Notes: generated from the sequence alone by a model not told the origin. 64,000 bases of DNA from Anthostomella pinea (GCA_963556695.1 CAUWAG010000006.1:1488001-1552000), one strand, 5' to 3'; shown: positions 22,464 to 32,893, numbered from the stretch's first letter. Translations and numbers: made by a program.

Positions 22464-23150
22464 AATTCAGGATCGTTCTGCATTGGAAGGGAAGGAGGAT
22501 AACTGATGGGGGTACCATCTTATTTCAATAGGTGGGAATGGTATCTCTGACAGCTACATGTGATCCCACAGGATGACAACATAATACTGATCACAACAAG
22601 GCTAAATACGCCACTGAGCACGTATTCTGACGGGAACATGATGACGACGACGACGATCAGGATGAAGAAGACGACAATGAGCGAGATGAAAGCAATGCCG
22701 ATGTCATTCTTGGTCGTACAGATGGGGGTGACGAAGCCGAGAAGGAACGCACTATTACCAACATCCCGGCCAAAGCTACAACCGTTTTTTCTAAAGATAA
22801 AGGGTGAAAACGGTAGCTCACCGTGCTTTTTTGTAGCGACTAGTGGTAGCGACTGGGAGCACAGCAAGCTGCGACACGTCCGAGTACGCCGGGAATGACG
22901 CAGGAAGAGAGCGATGTCTTTGATAAAGTCCTGGCCAACCAGACAATCAACAGCACCGAGCTGACGACCATCCGCCAGTAGGTAAAGGGTTAGTTTATCA
23001 AGCCGGCGGCACGAGGGGAGCGCGTATACTGACATAGGTGTTCGTGCAGCTCGAACGCACAGCTTGGAACCACTTGCTTTGCCTTGGCCAAGGCCTGCTT
23101 GTGCCCACGCTCCTGAGTGGCGATCAGGAAGACAATCAACAACCCCCGTC

Positions 23151-23345
23151 AGCGAAGAAGACGATGAAGCTCAAGCGAGGAGAGAGACTGCGACTCTTAG
23201 CGGCACCGAGGTTATCCCTCCCGTCGGCGTGGCCACCACTTCGGTCGTTGTCGGCACTGGCCACCGCCGGCCTCGACACCGCGGCTCATCCCACATCGGA
23301 CCCCAACGCCACTCCCACGACTGCTGTCATTGGCACTGGTACCGA
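23151..23345 (+). pseudogene. Ser/Thr/Val-rich fragment following SEEDDEA block
   Basis: After the SEEDDEA segment shared with 18.69 kb, one frame reads TATLSGTEVIPPVGVATTSV and VVGTG. It shifts by one base to TAHPTSDPNATPTTAVIGTG, TETQGGV. The Ser/Thr/Pro-rich composition resembles secreted wall-protein stalks and the fragment at 11.3 kb. A frameshift near 23265 is needed to join the halves. Confidence 0.35.
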
Positions 23346-23617
23346 GACCCAAGGGGGAGTTGCATCGCCAGAGCAAGCAAGGCATCCGACATTATTCATT
23401 GTTAACCAAGACGGACAATACCTTAGAAGCTCTCACGTGCCTATGCGTGTATCGATATCAAGGACGGTCGGTTTGTCGACAATTCTGTAATGAGCGGAGT
23501 CCAACTAAGCCTTGTGACGAGATTCTGTGGCTCGCTCCTGCCGCAGCGCATTTCAGCGAGGAGGTGCTTTATACAGTTAAGCGAGAGCGAGTCGTTATTG
23601 TGTGTGTCAAAACTGCA

Positions 23618-24076
23618 AGGGTATCATACTCGGAGGTAATTGCGGATGCATTCGACCAGGAATTAGAGCCCGAGGTCGGCGACGACTCTGCTGATGGATA
23701 TAAACCCGGATGCATCCGATCCTGATAGTATCAGCGATGAGGAGCTCGAGTCGGAAGGGCCGGTCGACAACCAGTCATCTGCCGTCGAAGAGGACAACGA
23801 CGAAGAGTGCGGAGAAGGATGGAGGTCGGTGCCTGATGGGGCTGATCTCCTTGTGAACAAGGTGTTCACAGGGAACAGACTTCCCACCAAGTTCAGTCCA
23901 TCGCCAAGCCCCACCACCGGCTCGAAAATCCGTAACCACCGTGGGTGGAGTGGCCTCCGATGCCCACACCCAGACAGGTTCCATGAGACAAGGCCCGGCG
24001 TCCTTGTTGGCAAACAGCCAAGGCCAGGTTTCCCAGTCTCACTCCGCCATCCACCCCAACACCTCACGGAGGTTCA
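23618..24076 (+). pseudogene. acidic fragment, second copy of the 18.8 kb sequence
   Basis: 23618-23712 aligns with 18805-18893 (DQELEPEV... peptide). Downstream the frame from 23694 reads DPDSISDEELESEGPVDNQS, then SAVEEDNDEECGEGWRSVPD, a continuous acidic region. A Ser/Thr/Pro-rich part follows. This copy retains more of the 3' sequence than the one at 18.8 kb. The gene it came from is unknown. Confidence 0.4.
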
Positions 24077-24132
24077 GCACAAGCTTGGTCTTGTCACGGG
24101 CTGGGCGGGAGGAGTAGAGTCCACTGTCAATT

Positions 24133-24657
24133 TTTTTATGGTAGGTGGGAGTATGAGCCTCCCTCTTGCTTCACGGGCGCTGCGGCCCCACTAGTGGTAC
24201 CTATTTCCTAGGTTGAAGTCCACAATCGGCATACCGATGAGTGGGTGCATGGACAAGTAAGAACAACAACACCACCAGGGCTTTGCACATGAATACAACA
24301 AGTTTACCACCAACCGGATGCCATTCCAGTTCACCCAGTAGCCTGGGCGGCCATGCTCGCCACGATAGTGCCTTGTTCTTCCTAAGTGAACTTGGGGTCC
24401 AGGACGTCGTAGATGGACTGGTAGAGAGGAGCGTTCATCGTATCGTCCCACTTGCTGGATTTGGGCGCCGTGGTTGCTGGATGAGACCGAGGGTGGACTA
24501 GATGACATGTCCCCCCGTCTTCCTCCGCCGCCCACCTTGACAATCCCGGGCGTCACGGGTTGCCCATCATCGGTTGTATGATGATAGGTGGGAGTATGCG
24601 CCTCCTTTCTTGCTTCACGGGCCCTGCGGCCGTACTAGTGGTCCATTTCCTAGGGAA
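24133..24657 (+). repeat. local direct duplication, copies 24133-24215 and 24579-24657
   Basis: Both copies carry ggtgggagtatg, cctcc, cttgcttcacgggc, ctgcggcc, ctagtgg and atttcctag at about 85% identity, 446 bp apart. In copy 1 the repeat runs directly into ttgaagtc...gatgagtgggtg (24213-24252). In copy 2 the equivalent continuation (24774-24812) is separated by about 115 bp carrying the RRM3 fragment. Confidence 0.7.
24333..24463 (-). pseudogene. Myb-like fragment with an in-frame stop
   Basis: The minus strand reads SSKWDDTMNAPLYQSIYDVL, DPKFT-stop-EEQGTIVASMAAQATG. The Trp-Asp start, Tyr/Leu helix, Pro turn and Glu-rich second helix follow the layout of the small Eurotiales Myb-like family also seen at 7.6 kb. 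The TAG at 24382-24384 stands where a Gln codon (CAG) would fit. It lacks the rest of the gene. Confidence 0.4.
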
Positions 24658-25116
24658 ATAGTGGGGAGGCGGAGGAGCAGGACGGTAGGGAGTACCTTAC
24701 GCCAGAGTTGTTTTGCGATTTTCCCCATGACAAGCGAACGCGGGAATCTCTAATCGAATAGCCCTGTATTTGGTTGAAGTCAGCATCGTCCTACGAATGA
24801 GTGGGTGGAAACTCCGCCGCTCACCTTTGCAATCCCGGTCATCACGGGTTGCCACTTCGATCCCGGGCGTCACGGGTTGCCCATCGGTCACCGACTCTCC
24901 TCTGATCTGCCAGTGGCCTTTGGCTGTCGTCTGTCTGGAATCCCTCGTGGACCAGGAGGACCGCGGGGGTGTCCGGAGCCTCGCTCAGGTGCTTGCGGAG
25001 GTCTGTTGGCGGGTTAGTGTGGATATTGTCTGCTGTGGAACCTGCGTACTGACCTTGTCAACTTCTTTTCCGGGCATCACGGGTTGCCAACCCCTTTTCA
25101 GGGCTCACGAGTTGCC
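24545..25116 (+). repeat. five + strand copies of the 20-bp motif M2
   Basis: CCCGGGCRTCACGGGTTGCC or close variants occur at 24545-24564, 24834-24853, 24862-24881, 25069-25088 and 25098-25116. Four of the five form two pairs with about 28-29 bp start-to-start spacing. The frames around them give PG-x-TGC / PGRHGLP peptides, a by-product of the repeat. Confidence 0.7.
24655..24780 (-). pseudogene. second RRM3 fragment of a Nam8/Csx1-like protein
   Basis: On the minus strand the sequence aligns with 12670-12790: caggg-ctattcgatt, ttcccgcgttcgcttgtcat, gggg, aaaacaactctggcg, then ccgtcctgctcctccgcctc. The peptide is GYSIRDSRVRLSWGKSQNNS in its best frame, the end of RRM3 and the start of the Pro-rich tail. 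It lies within a locally duplicated segment, and the neighbouring duplicate lacks it. Confidence 0.65.
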
Positions 25117-25729
25117 AACAGAGGCCTTTGGCATTCTCCAGGAGCACAATGCTTGGCCGGAAACGCTTGGCATATGAGTATACGGTCCACCAAGTCTCTC
25201 GTGATTCGCCGTTGTCCTGACACGCTGCCTTGGCAACAAGGGCAGATGACGAGCCCTAGGGCGTGAGCCGGGTCGAAGTTTGTGGCAGTGCCAGCGGCAC
25301 TCACGTCTCGCAACCGGTTGCTGGAGAAGCGATCTTGCTGGTCTGCTTCGAGGGGTGGCTGGTCTCCTCGTTCAACCTGTCCAAGCGGAAGAGTTAGCCT
25401 GGGAAACATGGTTGACACGATGATTAAGGGGGTTGCAGAGCAGAAGGCAGATGGTATGTATGTGACGACAACAACACGGGCATCGACAAGATCACCGACA
25501 TCAATAGGGGTGTCGACATAATAGCCGACAGCATTATCGACCTCGTGGCCTATATCGACAAGGGTATGGACGTGGGAAGGGAAGAGTGTGACAGTGGCAA
25601 CAAGCAACACATCACGAACAAGGAGAAAGAAGTCTTACCTTGGTCAAAGGCCGAGCGGTCTCTCCCAAGTTTGGCGAGTGTCTGGGTGTGAAAACTCTCA
25701 CGCGTAACGAGAGTGAACGAAGGCGAAAG

Positions 25730-25880
25730 ATGCATTTGCTTGCATCATTGCTGTGTTTGTACTCGCCATTGCAAGCGCAGGCGAGACGCGACAGTGCATT
25801 TGCTCGCATCATCGCGGGCAGAGGCGAGGCACGACAGTGCATTTGCTGGCATCATCGCCCGGTCTATGTTCGCCATGCCT
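25730..25880 (+). repeat. ~43-bp imperfect tandem repeat (3 units)
   Basis: Three units share gcatttgct(t/c/g)gcatcat(t/c)gc. The last two both begin acagtgcatttgct and are 43-44 bp apart. The first unit is longer and more diverged. Confidence 0.6.
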
Positions 25881-26358
25881 GCCGTGCCTGCCTTGGTCGG
25901 AAGATGTACCACCTGTGACCTGGTGGACTTCCGTGGGAGCCGCGGTGTCTTGGGTAGTTAGTTATCGAGTGAGGGCAATGAGGCAGTGTTGTACATACCC
26001 TGGTCTGCTGCCGCCTGGCTGGCAAGGACTGCTGCCTGGCTGGGGAGGACAACAAGAATGTACTGTGAGCTTGCTGATTCCTGATCACGTTTCCGTTTCC
26101 GGGTTGACTGTCTTCTTGACGCGTCTTGCACGTTTGCATTGTCGCGTTGGTCTAGCCTTGGTCGAGTTTGGAGACTGGTCTATTTGCTCTTGGGGACTCT
26201 GGTGATCACCGCGCATCCCTGGTCGTCCTCAGTGAGCTCGAACCTGGCCCTTGTTTGAGTTGGGCAGATAGTTGTCGCACATACTGACGTTAAGAACGCC
26301 GTGGTATCCGCCGATATAACCTTGGTTGGGGAGTTGCGTCGCGTATCCAGCCTGACGC

Positions 26359-26470
26359 TCAGTTCAATCGGAAGACGCGATCAGTGTTGGGGACAGGAGT
26401 TCCGTTGAGCTGCAAAGCCTTTTGAGCTGCGTCGGCGTTGCCAAATTCGACGAAGCAGCAGCCGGCGTTA
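26359..26470 (-). pseudogene. RRM1 fragment of a Nam8/Csx1-like protein with a stop in place of Trp
   Basis: The minus strand reads NNAGCCFVEFGNADAAQKAL, QLNGTPVPNTDRVFRLN and then TGA, followed by ASG. The RNP1 strand (AGCCFVEF), the helix DAAQKAL, the LNGTP.PN turn and the final strand match the first RRM of Nam8/Csx1-type proteins, where LNWASG is expected. The TGA therefore replaces the Trp codon TGG by a G-to-A change. The fragment is only the second half of RRM1. Confidence 0.65.
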
Positions 26471-26499
26471 TTTGAACATAAGTGCTCAAAAAGAGGCAG

Positions 26500-27795
26500 A
26501 GCCTAAAATGATAGGAATATTGATACCATCTCTCAATCTGCTGGGTTGGGAACCATGAAGTCTGAAGATGACTTCAGGTTGAAGAGATGGCGATGTTGGG
26601 GGAAGGATGAGATGGGACGAGGGATGGGAATGGGTGGATGGAGAAAGAAAGAAACAGCTGGTGGGTGCTGTGTGCCTTGGAAATTTTATGGGTGCCCACT
26701 GGCAGGCTGTGAAAAGGACGAGGTTGGCCGTTAACATCAGGCGACAACTTATGCAGCTAAGGCTCATGTTTAAGCGAGGGCAATTGCCAACCACAGATAT
26801 ATCAAATTAAATAAATTAACCATGTTATCTTTCTTTATGATCATGCTCGGCTTCCCTGAGGCGCGGGATCTCAGCACGTGGCAACCTGTCTGTGGCCTAT
26901 TACACCTTATTCGCCTCAGGAATCCAGTAGGTACTTTTACCCAAGGGCTCATCTGGAAGGTCCCCAAAGTGCCCCAACTAGGGCTTAACTTTCAGGTATC
27001 TTCTGGATTTCCAGGTCCCATCGAGTGCGGTGACCGGTGGCAAAGGGGCTCTCCATAGGGAAGCCGGTGGGTTGAAGGGGCAGCGTAGCATACCTACACA
27101 GTGGACTTTACATGCTCCGGTCTCAGTCTTTGAATTCTACTTGATCACTCCTTCCAGTTGATTCGGGGCTTTGTGTTGATCTTTCTTTTCAGTCTTGTTG
27201 AGGTGCAGTTTCCCTTGAGCACGCAGCTGGAATCGGTAACAACGAGCTGGCCCAGTGATAGACCCCGTAATGAAAGAACCCCGTACCCCGACCACAATTG
27301 GCACTGAGATGAAGACACGAAAGGTCTCCAATCGATATTCTTGCTCAGAGCTAGGGCTTTCAAGCTCCTATCGCGCCCCATGACGGTACAGCTGAGGCCA
27401 TCCTCCCTGGCCTGAAAGCTATGGCAAACCCTCAATTGCTTGCGTACAGGAGAAATGTGTTTACGTAGTCGTAGTTTCCCATACGGCCGTCATAATCAAT
27501 TCAATTTATCTCTACTACACTGAACCCCCATAAATCTCCGTGCACCACCCGTCCAGCAAACGTTTGAACGGTGTATTCATCAATTCGGAATCAGCACCAT
27601 GGAATAAGCATTGGAAGTGGTGTATCAAACCAAGGCTGCTTATTCCTGTCTGCTTGTTCCAGTATTTCTAATTTGTATGGGTGATCTATTGAGAATCCTC
27701 CCAACATGGTGCGCGCGGAGATTTACGAGGGCTGGGTGTAGCCTGCACCTGGCTGAGTACAACTGTGCCCTACTTGCCACCACAATACTCTATCT
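26500..27795. other. no supported gene
   Basis: Contains a purine-rich + strand patch (about 26560-26660) and a run of moderately AT-rich sequence. Frames are short and without family resemblance. No tRNA, LTR ends or terminal inverted repeats are seen. Confidence 0.4.
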
Positions 27796-27798
27796 CTA

Positions 27799-28023
27799 TC
27801 ACGTCCTCCTCCGCTTCGTCGACAAACACCATAATGCGGCCTGCTGATTTCTGAACCAAATCTCGTCGGCCCCACCTTGAATCACATACTCGAGAACAAA
27901 TTTGGATAGTGTGTAGCCCATCTCGTGGAGAGTGACCGTGCTGGCAGCCCTGCCGCCAGCGGCTGGCCTGATGGTCTTCGTCCACAATGCGATTGCTGGC
28001 GACTCCAGAAATGACTTCTTCAT
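27799..28023 (-). pseudogene. Myb-like fragment related to 7.6 kb
   Basis: From an ATG at 28023 the frame reads MKKSFLESPAIALWTKTIRP..., then VTLHEMGYTLSKFVLEYVIQ, GGADEIWFRNQQ. HEMGYTLSK parallels HEVGYSFR of the 7565-7915 frame, and the DNA of 27925-28010 aligns with 7785-7850. The Trp-containing N-terminal helix expected in the family is degenerate. Its 5' leader (cttcacgtaca upstream of the ATG) recurs at about 1690-1720. Confidence 0.4.
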
Positions 28024-28278
28024 TGTACGTGAAGAGGAAATGAAACTATGAAGCTAGCTAGGAGACATGATCTGGTGTATATAGGGGTTGATCCCTGACA
28101 CAGTGGGGCTGTCTTCTAGTGCCGTGACATCTTCTGGTGTGCTGTGAGGATGTCCTCTTGGACATCGGGGTTCGCGATGCGAAGGCGGCTGATGTAGAGT
28201 ATGAAGTGAGAAAGGGGGTGCCCAAACCGCTGGCAAGACTGTGATCTGTGATCGTGCTGGCAGCAGCCTTCTGGCTTG

Positions 28279-28458
28279 GTGTCGAACAGTGCGTAAGTTG
28301 GTTCATATGGTTGAAACCGTGTATTCTAGTGATTCCGTGTATGTGTGTGTAACTAGAAGGATCTGTTGTGGGCTAGGTGGCCCAAAATTCCTTGTCGGCC
28401 TTGTTCGGTGCACTGCCACCTCCCTGAACGCCACGGTGGCTTGCGCCCCATTCAACAC
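28279..28458 (+). repeat. dispersed repeat family R1, copy E
   Basis: Best-preserved copy together with 6214-6397: gtgtcgaacagtgcg, ggttcatatggttgaaac, cgtgtattctagtga, a gtgtgt-rich spacer, gggctaggtggcccaaaatt, and the core with gccacggtggcttgcg. Minus-strand reading of the core and the opposite end gives QATVAF and YEPTYALFD peptides. Confidence 0.7.
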
Positions 28459-29134
28459 TTCGTCATGTGGTCGAAGGTCATCGGCGCGAGCCCTTTGAGC
28501 TTGGTCGTGTGCTCAAGGAACCGGCGACAGGAAGGTTGGTGATATGAGGTTGTGATTCCCCATACGGTACGGGAGGCGCAAAACGTTTTCAGCTCGCACG
28601 ATCAGGGCTTACTAGACCCCCTGAACTCCACAGTAGCAAGATTGTCGTGCAAGTCTGCTTTATACCAGTACAAGATCTATTTAGATCAGACTATGGTTTT
28701 ATGACTTACTTCCACACGTATACGCCGGAGCAAGTTTCCGATTCTAGTTTCGATCTCATACTCGAGTCTTTTCCGCTCTGGTTTACCACAAGCTACGCGT
28801 TGATCCACGTACCGAGGCAGACATGGCCACTCGTCGTTGAGATGATTTGCGGCGTTTTATTCTGTGAGACTCAGCATACAGCACGGGGACTCTAATTTTT
28901 GTTGTATTTTAGGGTACTTAGGTTTGGCTCTTCCCTTGCGGTCGAGGAGCTTAATAATAAAATAAATTGTAAATCTTCGTGGGGTGCGACAACATTCGGC
29001 ACGATCTCCTGCAGAGCACGGCCATCTTGTGTCTCTTCCCACGGCTCTGGGGCGATTGACTCCGTCGATGATTCGGTCCAGTCCGGGTGCGCTGTTCCGT
29101 CTCGTGATCGGGATAGGGGGGCTCTTCCTCATCG

Positions 29135-32114
29135 CCCAAACAGGACCACGCGGGACTCTTCGTCTTTCGCCCAAGCAGGGACTTCGGGACGGTGTCGTTC
29201 GTAATTCTTCGGGCCACCGAAATTGTGCTTCTTCTTCAACTGGCTCCAGATGGTGCTGACCGACTTGGCATTCTCGAAGACGGGGTTCGGTACAGTCGCT
29301 GACGAAGCAGATCTGGAACTATATTGTCAGCCCGTGTTCATGGGAGTAAGATATTTGGGTGGAATACAACAAAAGCCCAAGCAGGACCATGCCGCGGTGA
29401 TGGCCTGCCTTCTCCTCGTCGGGATCAAGTTGCGTCTCTTCTTCAATTGGCGCGAGCGAAGGTGCGCTTCTTTCTTCAGCTTGTCCTGTTCATGGGCCAT
29501 GGTGTGGAACATGGTGTGATGTTCGGCGATGTTTCGTTGACTTGGATGTATAGTGGAGGATGAAGGAGGCAATACGGTGTCTCGAGCAGCCTTTAGATTT
29601 ATAGGCAAGGCTTCGTGCGCATGCAGCTCGGCGTGTGTCGCATCGGTCTGAGCCTCTGGATGCCGGCGAAGGTATGCTATTTCTTCACGGTGCCAGTTGG
29701 TAGTGCTAGCTGACTTGGCGATCTTATAGCCTGCTTTCTGCGCGATGACCACCGAGTCAACCTGAAGATATACTGTCAGTTCGTGTTCTTACGGGAGTAG
29801 CGACATGAGTGATATACAATACAGCCCAAGCAGGGCAGAGCTGAGGCGACTTGCTGCTCGTTTCCGCCCAAGCAGAGAGTTCGCGAAGAGCAGGAGTCGC
29901 ATGACGCAGCTTGCTTCGAGGGGTAGTCCAAGTAAGACCGCAGTCTTGGCTTTCTTCAAGGGCGAAGGCGGCATGACCGAAGGGCCGGTTCCTGCTGTTG
30001 CCTCGGCAGGATGTTGCACCACACCCGCGATGGTTGGAATTGTGGCCAGCCCTCTCGGGCATCGTCAGGGGCGGATCGCGTGCTGCGGGCTGCTTTCTTC
30101 GCTTGTGTGCTGTCGCATGGCGTGAGATCGGTATCGGATATTCGAAGATGGCGTATTTGGCTGATGATGACGACAGCGGGCAGCTCGAGTAGTCCAGGTC
30201 CAAGCAGGTTCTGCCTACCATCTTTCCCCTTCTATGGTCTGGGGCGATTCGTGGCTTCATCCACTCGCTCGTATTCGACCTTCAAAAACGCAGAAACCCA
30301 ACAGAAAAGGACTCTACGTCAGCTGTGTCTCCACGTCGGTCCGCTGAAGCAGGGCCCTCGGTAACTTACCTGACACGTCCGTCCAAGCAGGACATGAGTG
30401 GCGTGGCGGCTGGCGCTGGGAGGCCAAGGCCAGACGGGAAAGTGGCATCATCAGAGGATGTAGCTATCGTGCGCCGGGGCTGGCCAACCAAGTACTGAGG
30501 CGTGGAAGAATCAGTTACGGCCTACACCACTAGACGTGCCAAAAGCGCCCATCAGACATGATGGTTGTGGAGACGGTTGTGGCATGGTCATAGGAACGGT
30601 GATGGTCGTGATGGTTCGAGAAGGTCTTGTCGCAGCTAAAGCGCAAGGACATGGAGCTGACTCGGAAGGCGTCAGTCGGACAGGGCCGAGGCAAGGCGAC
30701 GAGGTCGGAGGTAACGCAAGGCGGAAAGAGTCTATAGTCGGTTATTGTTCTCCTGAATAAAATGTTGGTCCCGCGAATATTGAGTCTCAAGTGCAGTTGA
30801 AGGTCGTGCCGGACCGGACGTCTTTATGACGCGTAAGAGTCCAAGCAAGACCAAGTCTGAAAAAGGGTGAAAAAGTCAAAATGCCCTCAAAGTGTCAGTA
30901 GAGGTTTGCGCCCCTTCGAGAGACAGACGTCATGGCCATCTTCCGCAGACCGAGAACCCTAGTCAAAGTGTGCCGATGGCATTCTCGTTGAGCACACAAC
31001 GTGAATCCTGGTCACCAGGTTGTCAGCTAACTCAACGAAACCAGACGTATCAGACGTTGGGCATACTTGACCTTAGCCGGTGGATCCATACTCGAGCAGC
31101 TTGGCGGCCGAGGGACCAACGAGACCGTGTTTGCGTCGACAGTGGTGAACGACCTCGTGAGCCGTCTTGAACTCGTAGTCATGGTCCGCATTGACTTGAA
31201 GATCGCGATCATGGTCTCCGAGCCACGGGTGGTAATCGGGTTGGTAGCCCCGTTGGCAGGTAGGTGCCATCGTGACGGGCAGGTGATATAGCTGCCGCGT
31301 TGACCTGGATGACTCTAAGTCGTAGCAGTCCAAGCAGAACCGAGGACAGCCCATGGTTCGATCGGTCTGGCCACGATGACATTGACGAGGAGGCGATAAA
31401 TAGTCGTTTCACTTTAACAGGACTTTATTGGGAAAGGTTTTATCACCAATCTATTAGAACTTTTACCGAAGTTTAGGTTAGCTTTCGCGGTGGCTTTATA
31501 CCCTCCAAGCAGGTCCAGCTCGAAGCCTATTCGGCGTTAAAGGTATTCGCACCTTTCTGATTGGTTAGTCGCATGTTGGCAGGCTTTAATTGGTCTTTAA
31601 TTGTTAGTAAATCAAGCCATTATTACGTGACGCGAGGGACGTTTACTGTAGCGCCGCAGGCTTGAAAGGGAGGCTTAGGGGGTCCTCTCTTAGGATTAAA
31701 GCTACAATGGTATCAAATTCCGCACTAGCGGACTGGTATAGGAGCCCGCAGTTGTCTCGGTGCCTGCACATACCAACTAGCACTTTGCAGACGTAAATTA
31801 TAAGCCTAAAAGGCTCTGGTTTTCAACAAATCAAAGTTGGAAATGGTTAATAGTGAACCTTTCCCAACTTCAAGACAAAGCCTTTGGACTATACGGCTTA
31901 ATAAACACCACTAAGACCCCCCGCTTCAGACTTCTCCGCTCGGGTTGTATGCAGTGTAGGTCTGACCCCAAGGACTTGGGGTAAACCAGTCTTGGGCATG
32001 GGCGGCGTCGCATTGATATCTCGTAGGGTAGCCGTGCTGTGGCAGTGTTCCTCAGAACCGCTTCGCCGCTCGGGTTGTATTCTCCCATCGTACTCGTGAG
32101 GTTCAAGCAGAACC
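29135..32114 (+). repeat. dispersed 13-bp motif M1 (YCCAAGCAGGRCC), 12 copies
   Basis: Same-orientation copies start at 29135, 29170, 29376, 29825, 29867, 29937, 30199, 30382, 30840, 31329, 31504 and 32102. Each matches (C/T)CCAAGCAG(G/A)(G/A)CC with at most about two differences. Spacing is irregular (about 35 to 600 bp), so it is not a tandem repeat. In two cases the similarity extends about 60 bp. Confidence 0.7.
29205..29830 (-). pseudogene. two decayed copies of a Myb-like family exon
   Basis: On the minus strand, 29640-29761 reads VDSVVIAQKAGYKIAKSAST, TNWHREE, and 29205-29325 reads ENAKSVSTIWSQLKKKHNFG. Together they fit the helix-turn pattern (AKKAGY..AKSASTIWSQLKKK) seen in small Eurotiales Myb-like proteins. 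The first copy is preceded by a good intron (about 29762-29817; donor gtatat, ctgac branch, cttcag acceptor). In the second copy the corresponding intron region is degenerate. The two loci form an internal duplication of about 450 bp spacing. Beyond the exon the frames diverge into Glu/Ala/His-rich tails. Confidence 0.45.
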
Positions 32115-32890
32115 CGGCGGTTTGAAGCTGATCGACTGCCACTCGTTGAGGGTACGGCCAATTTGCTGTATAGTACCTGGGCAAGCAAGTGTCAGAACTC
32201 AAGCATGTGCTCGGTGGAGGGAGTGGTGGGAATTGTGCTCGTCCATTGGCGACACGGACAACGAAAGACGTGGAAGTTGAGATCCGGTCATGAAGATGCG
32301 AGTACGTAACGGTGGAGGAAGTGAGAGAATGCGTGTAACAATAATGCGGATTGGAGAAGGACGAAGAGGGAAGATAGGCAAAATCGAACAAGTGGAAAGA
32401 AAAAAGATCAGGACTACATATAGAAACTCTGAGCAGAACTCGGTCTGCAACAGGAAGCTACCGATAGCGTATCAGTCGGTATACGAACGGTACGGATGCG
32501 GATGATGTATAGGACCAGGGAAGGTGCCCAGTCGGCGAGGAGCTTGCGACCTATGATCCTAGTTGGCTCGGGCCTTCTGGCTTCGCCTTGGTCGGCGTGT
32601 GCTTGAGGAATCGGTGACGGGAAAGATGTGAACAATTTCTCGCATAAGAAATCACACAGGTTATCTTCACCTCGAGGCGAAGAGGGCCCTATGCCTCAGC
32701 CTTGAATGGGATCGAAAAGGAGAAACACCTTGACGAGGGCGAGGAAAGGGAGTTCTGGTTGCCTCTGATAAACCTTGAGTGGTCCACTGACCAATTGATG
32801 TTATCTGGTTCTGAGAGGCCCTGACAATCACCAGGAGCACAATGCTTGGTCGGCAAGGCTTTGCACAAGTATGAGTAGATGGCCCGCGAA
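30400..32890. other. no supported gene; M1 motifs and duplicated scraps only
   Basis: Frames on both strands are short and unrecognised. gctcgggttgtat occurs twice (about 31937 and 32063). 32828-32880 (ccaggagcacaatgcttggt...) resembles 25137-25185. 31400-31870 is somewhat AT-richer and featureless. Confidence 0.4.
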
Positions 32891-32893
32891 GTA

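Noticed and set aside
25730..25880. Possible CRISPR-like array
   Set aside because: Only three imperfect, unequal units; a eukaryotic minisatellite is the simple explanation.
6340..28458. R1 core hairpin as a Helitron 3' end
   Set aside because: The hairpin is not followed by CTRR at the expected distance and no common 5'-TC end is visible, so a Helitron cannot be claimed.
29762..29792. A 31-nt intron (gtaagaac...cttcag) on the minus strand
   Set aside because: Too short for a fungal intron; a donor at 29817 gives a plausible 56-nt intron instead.
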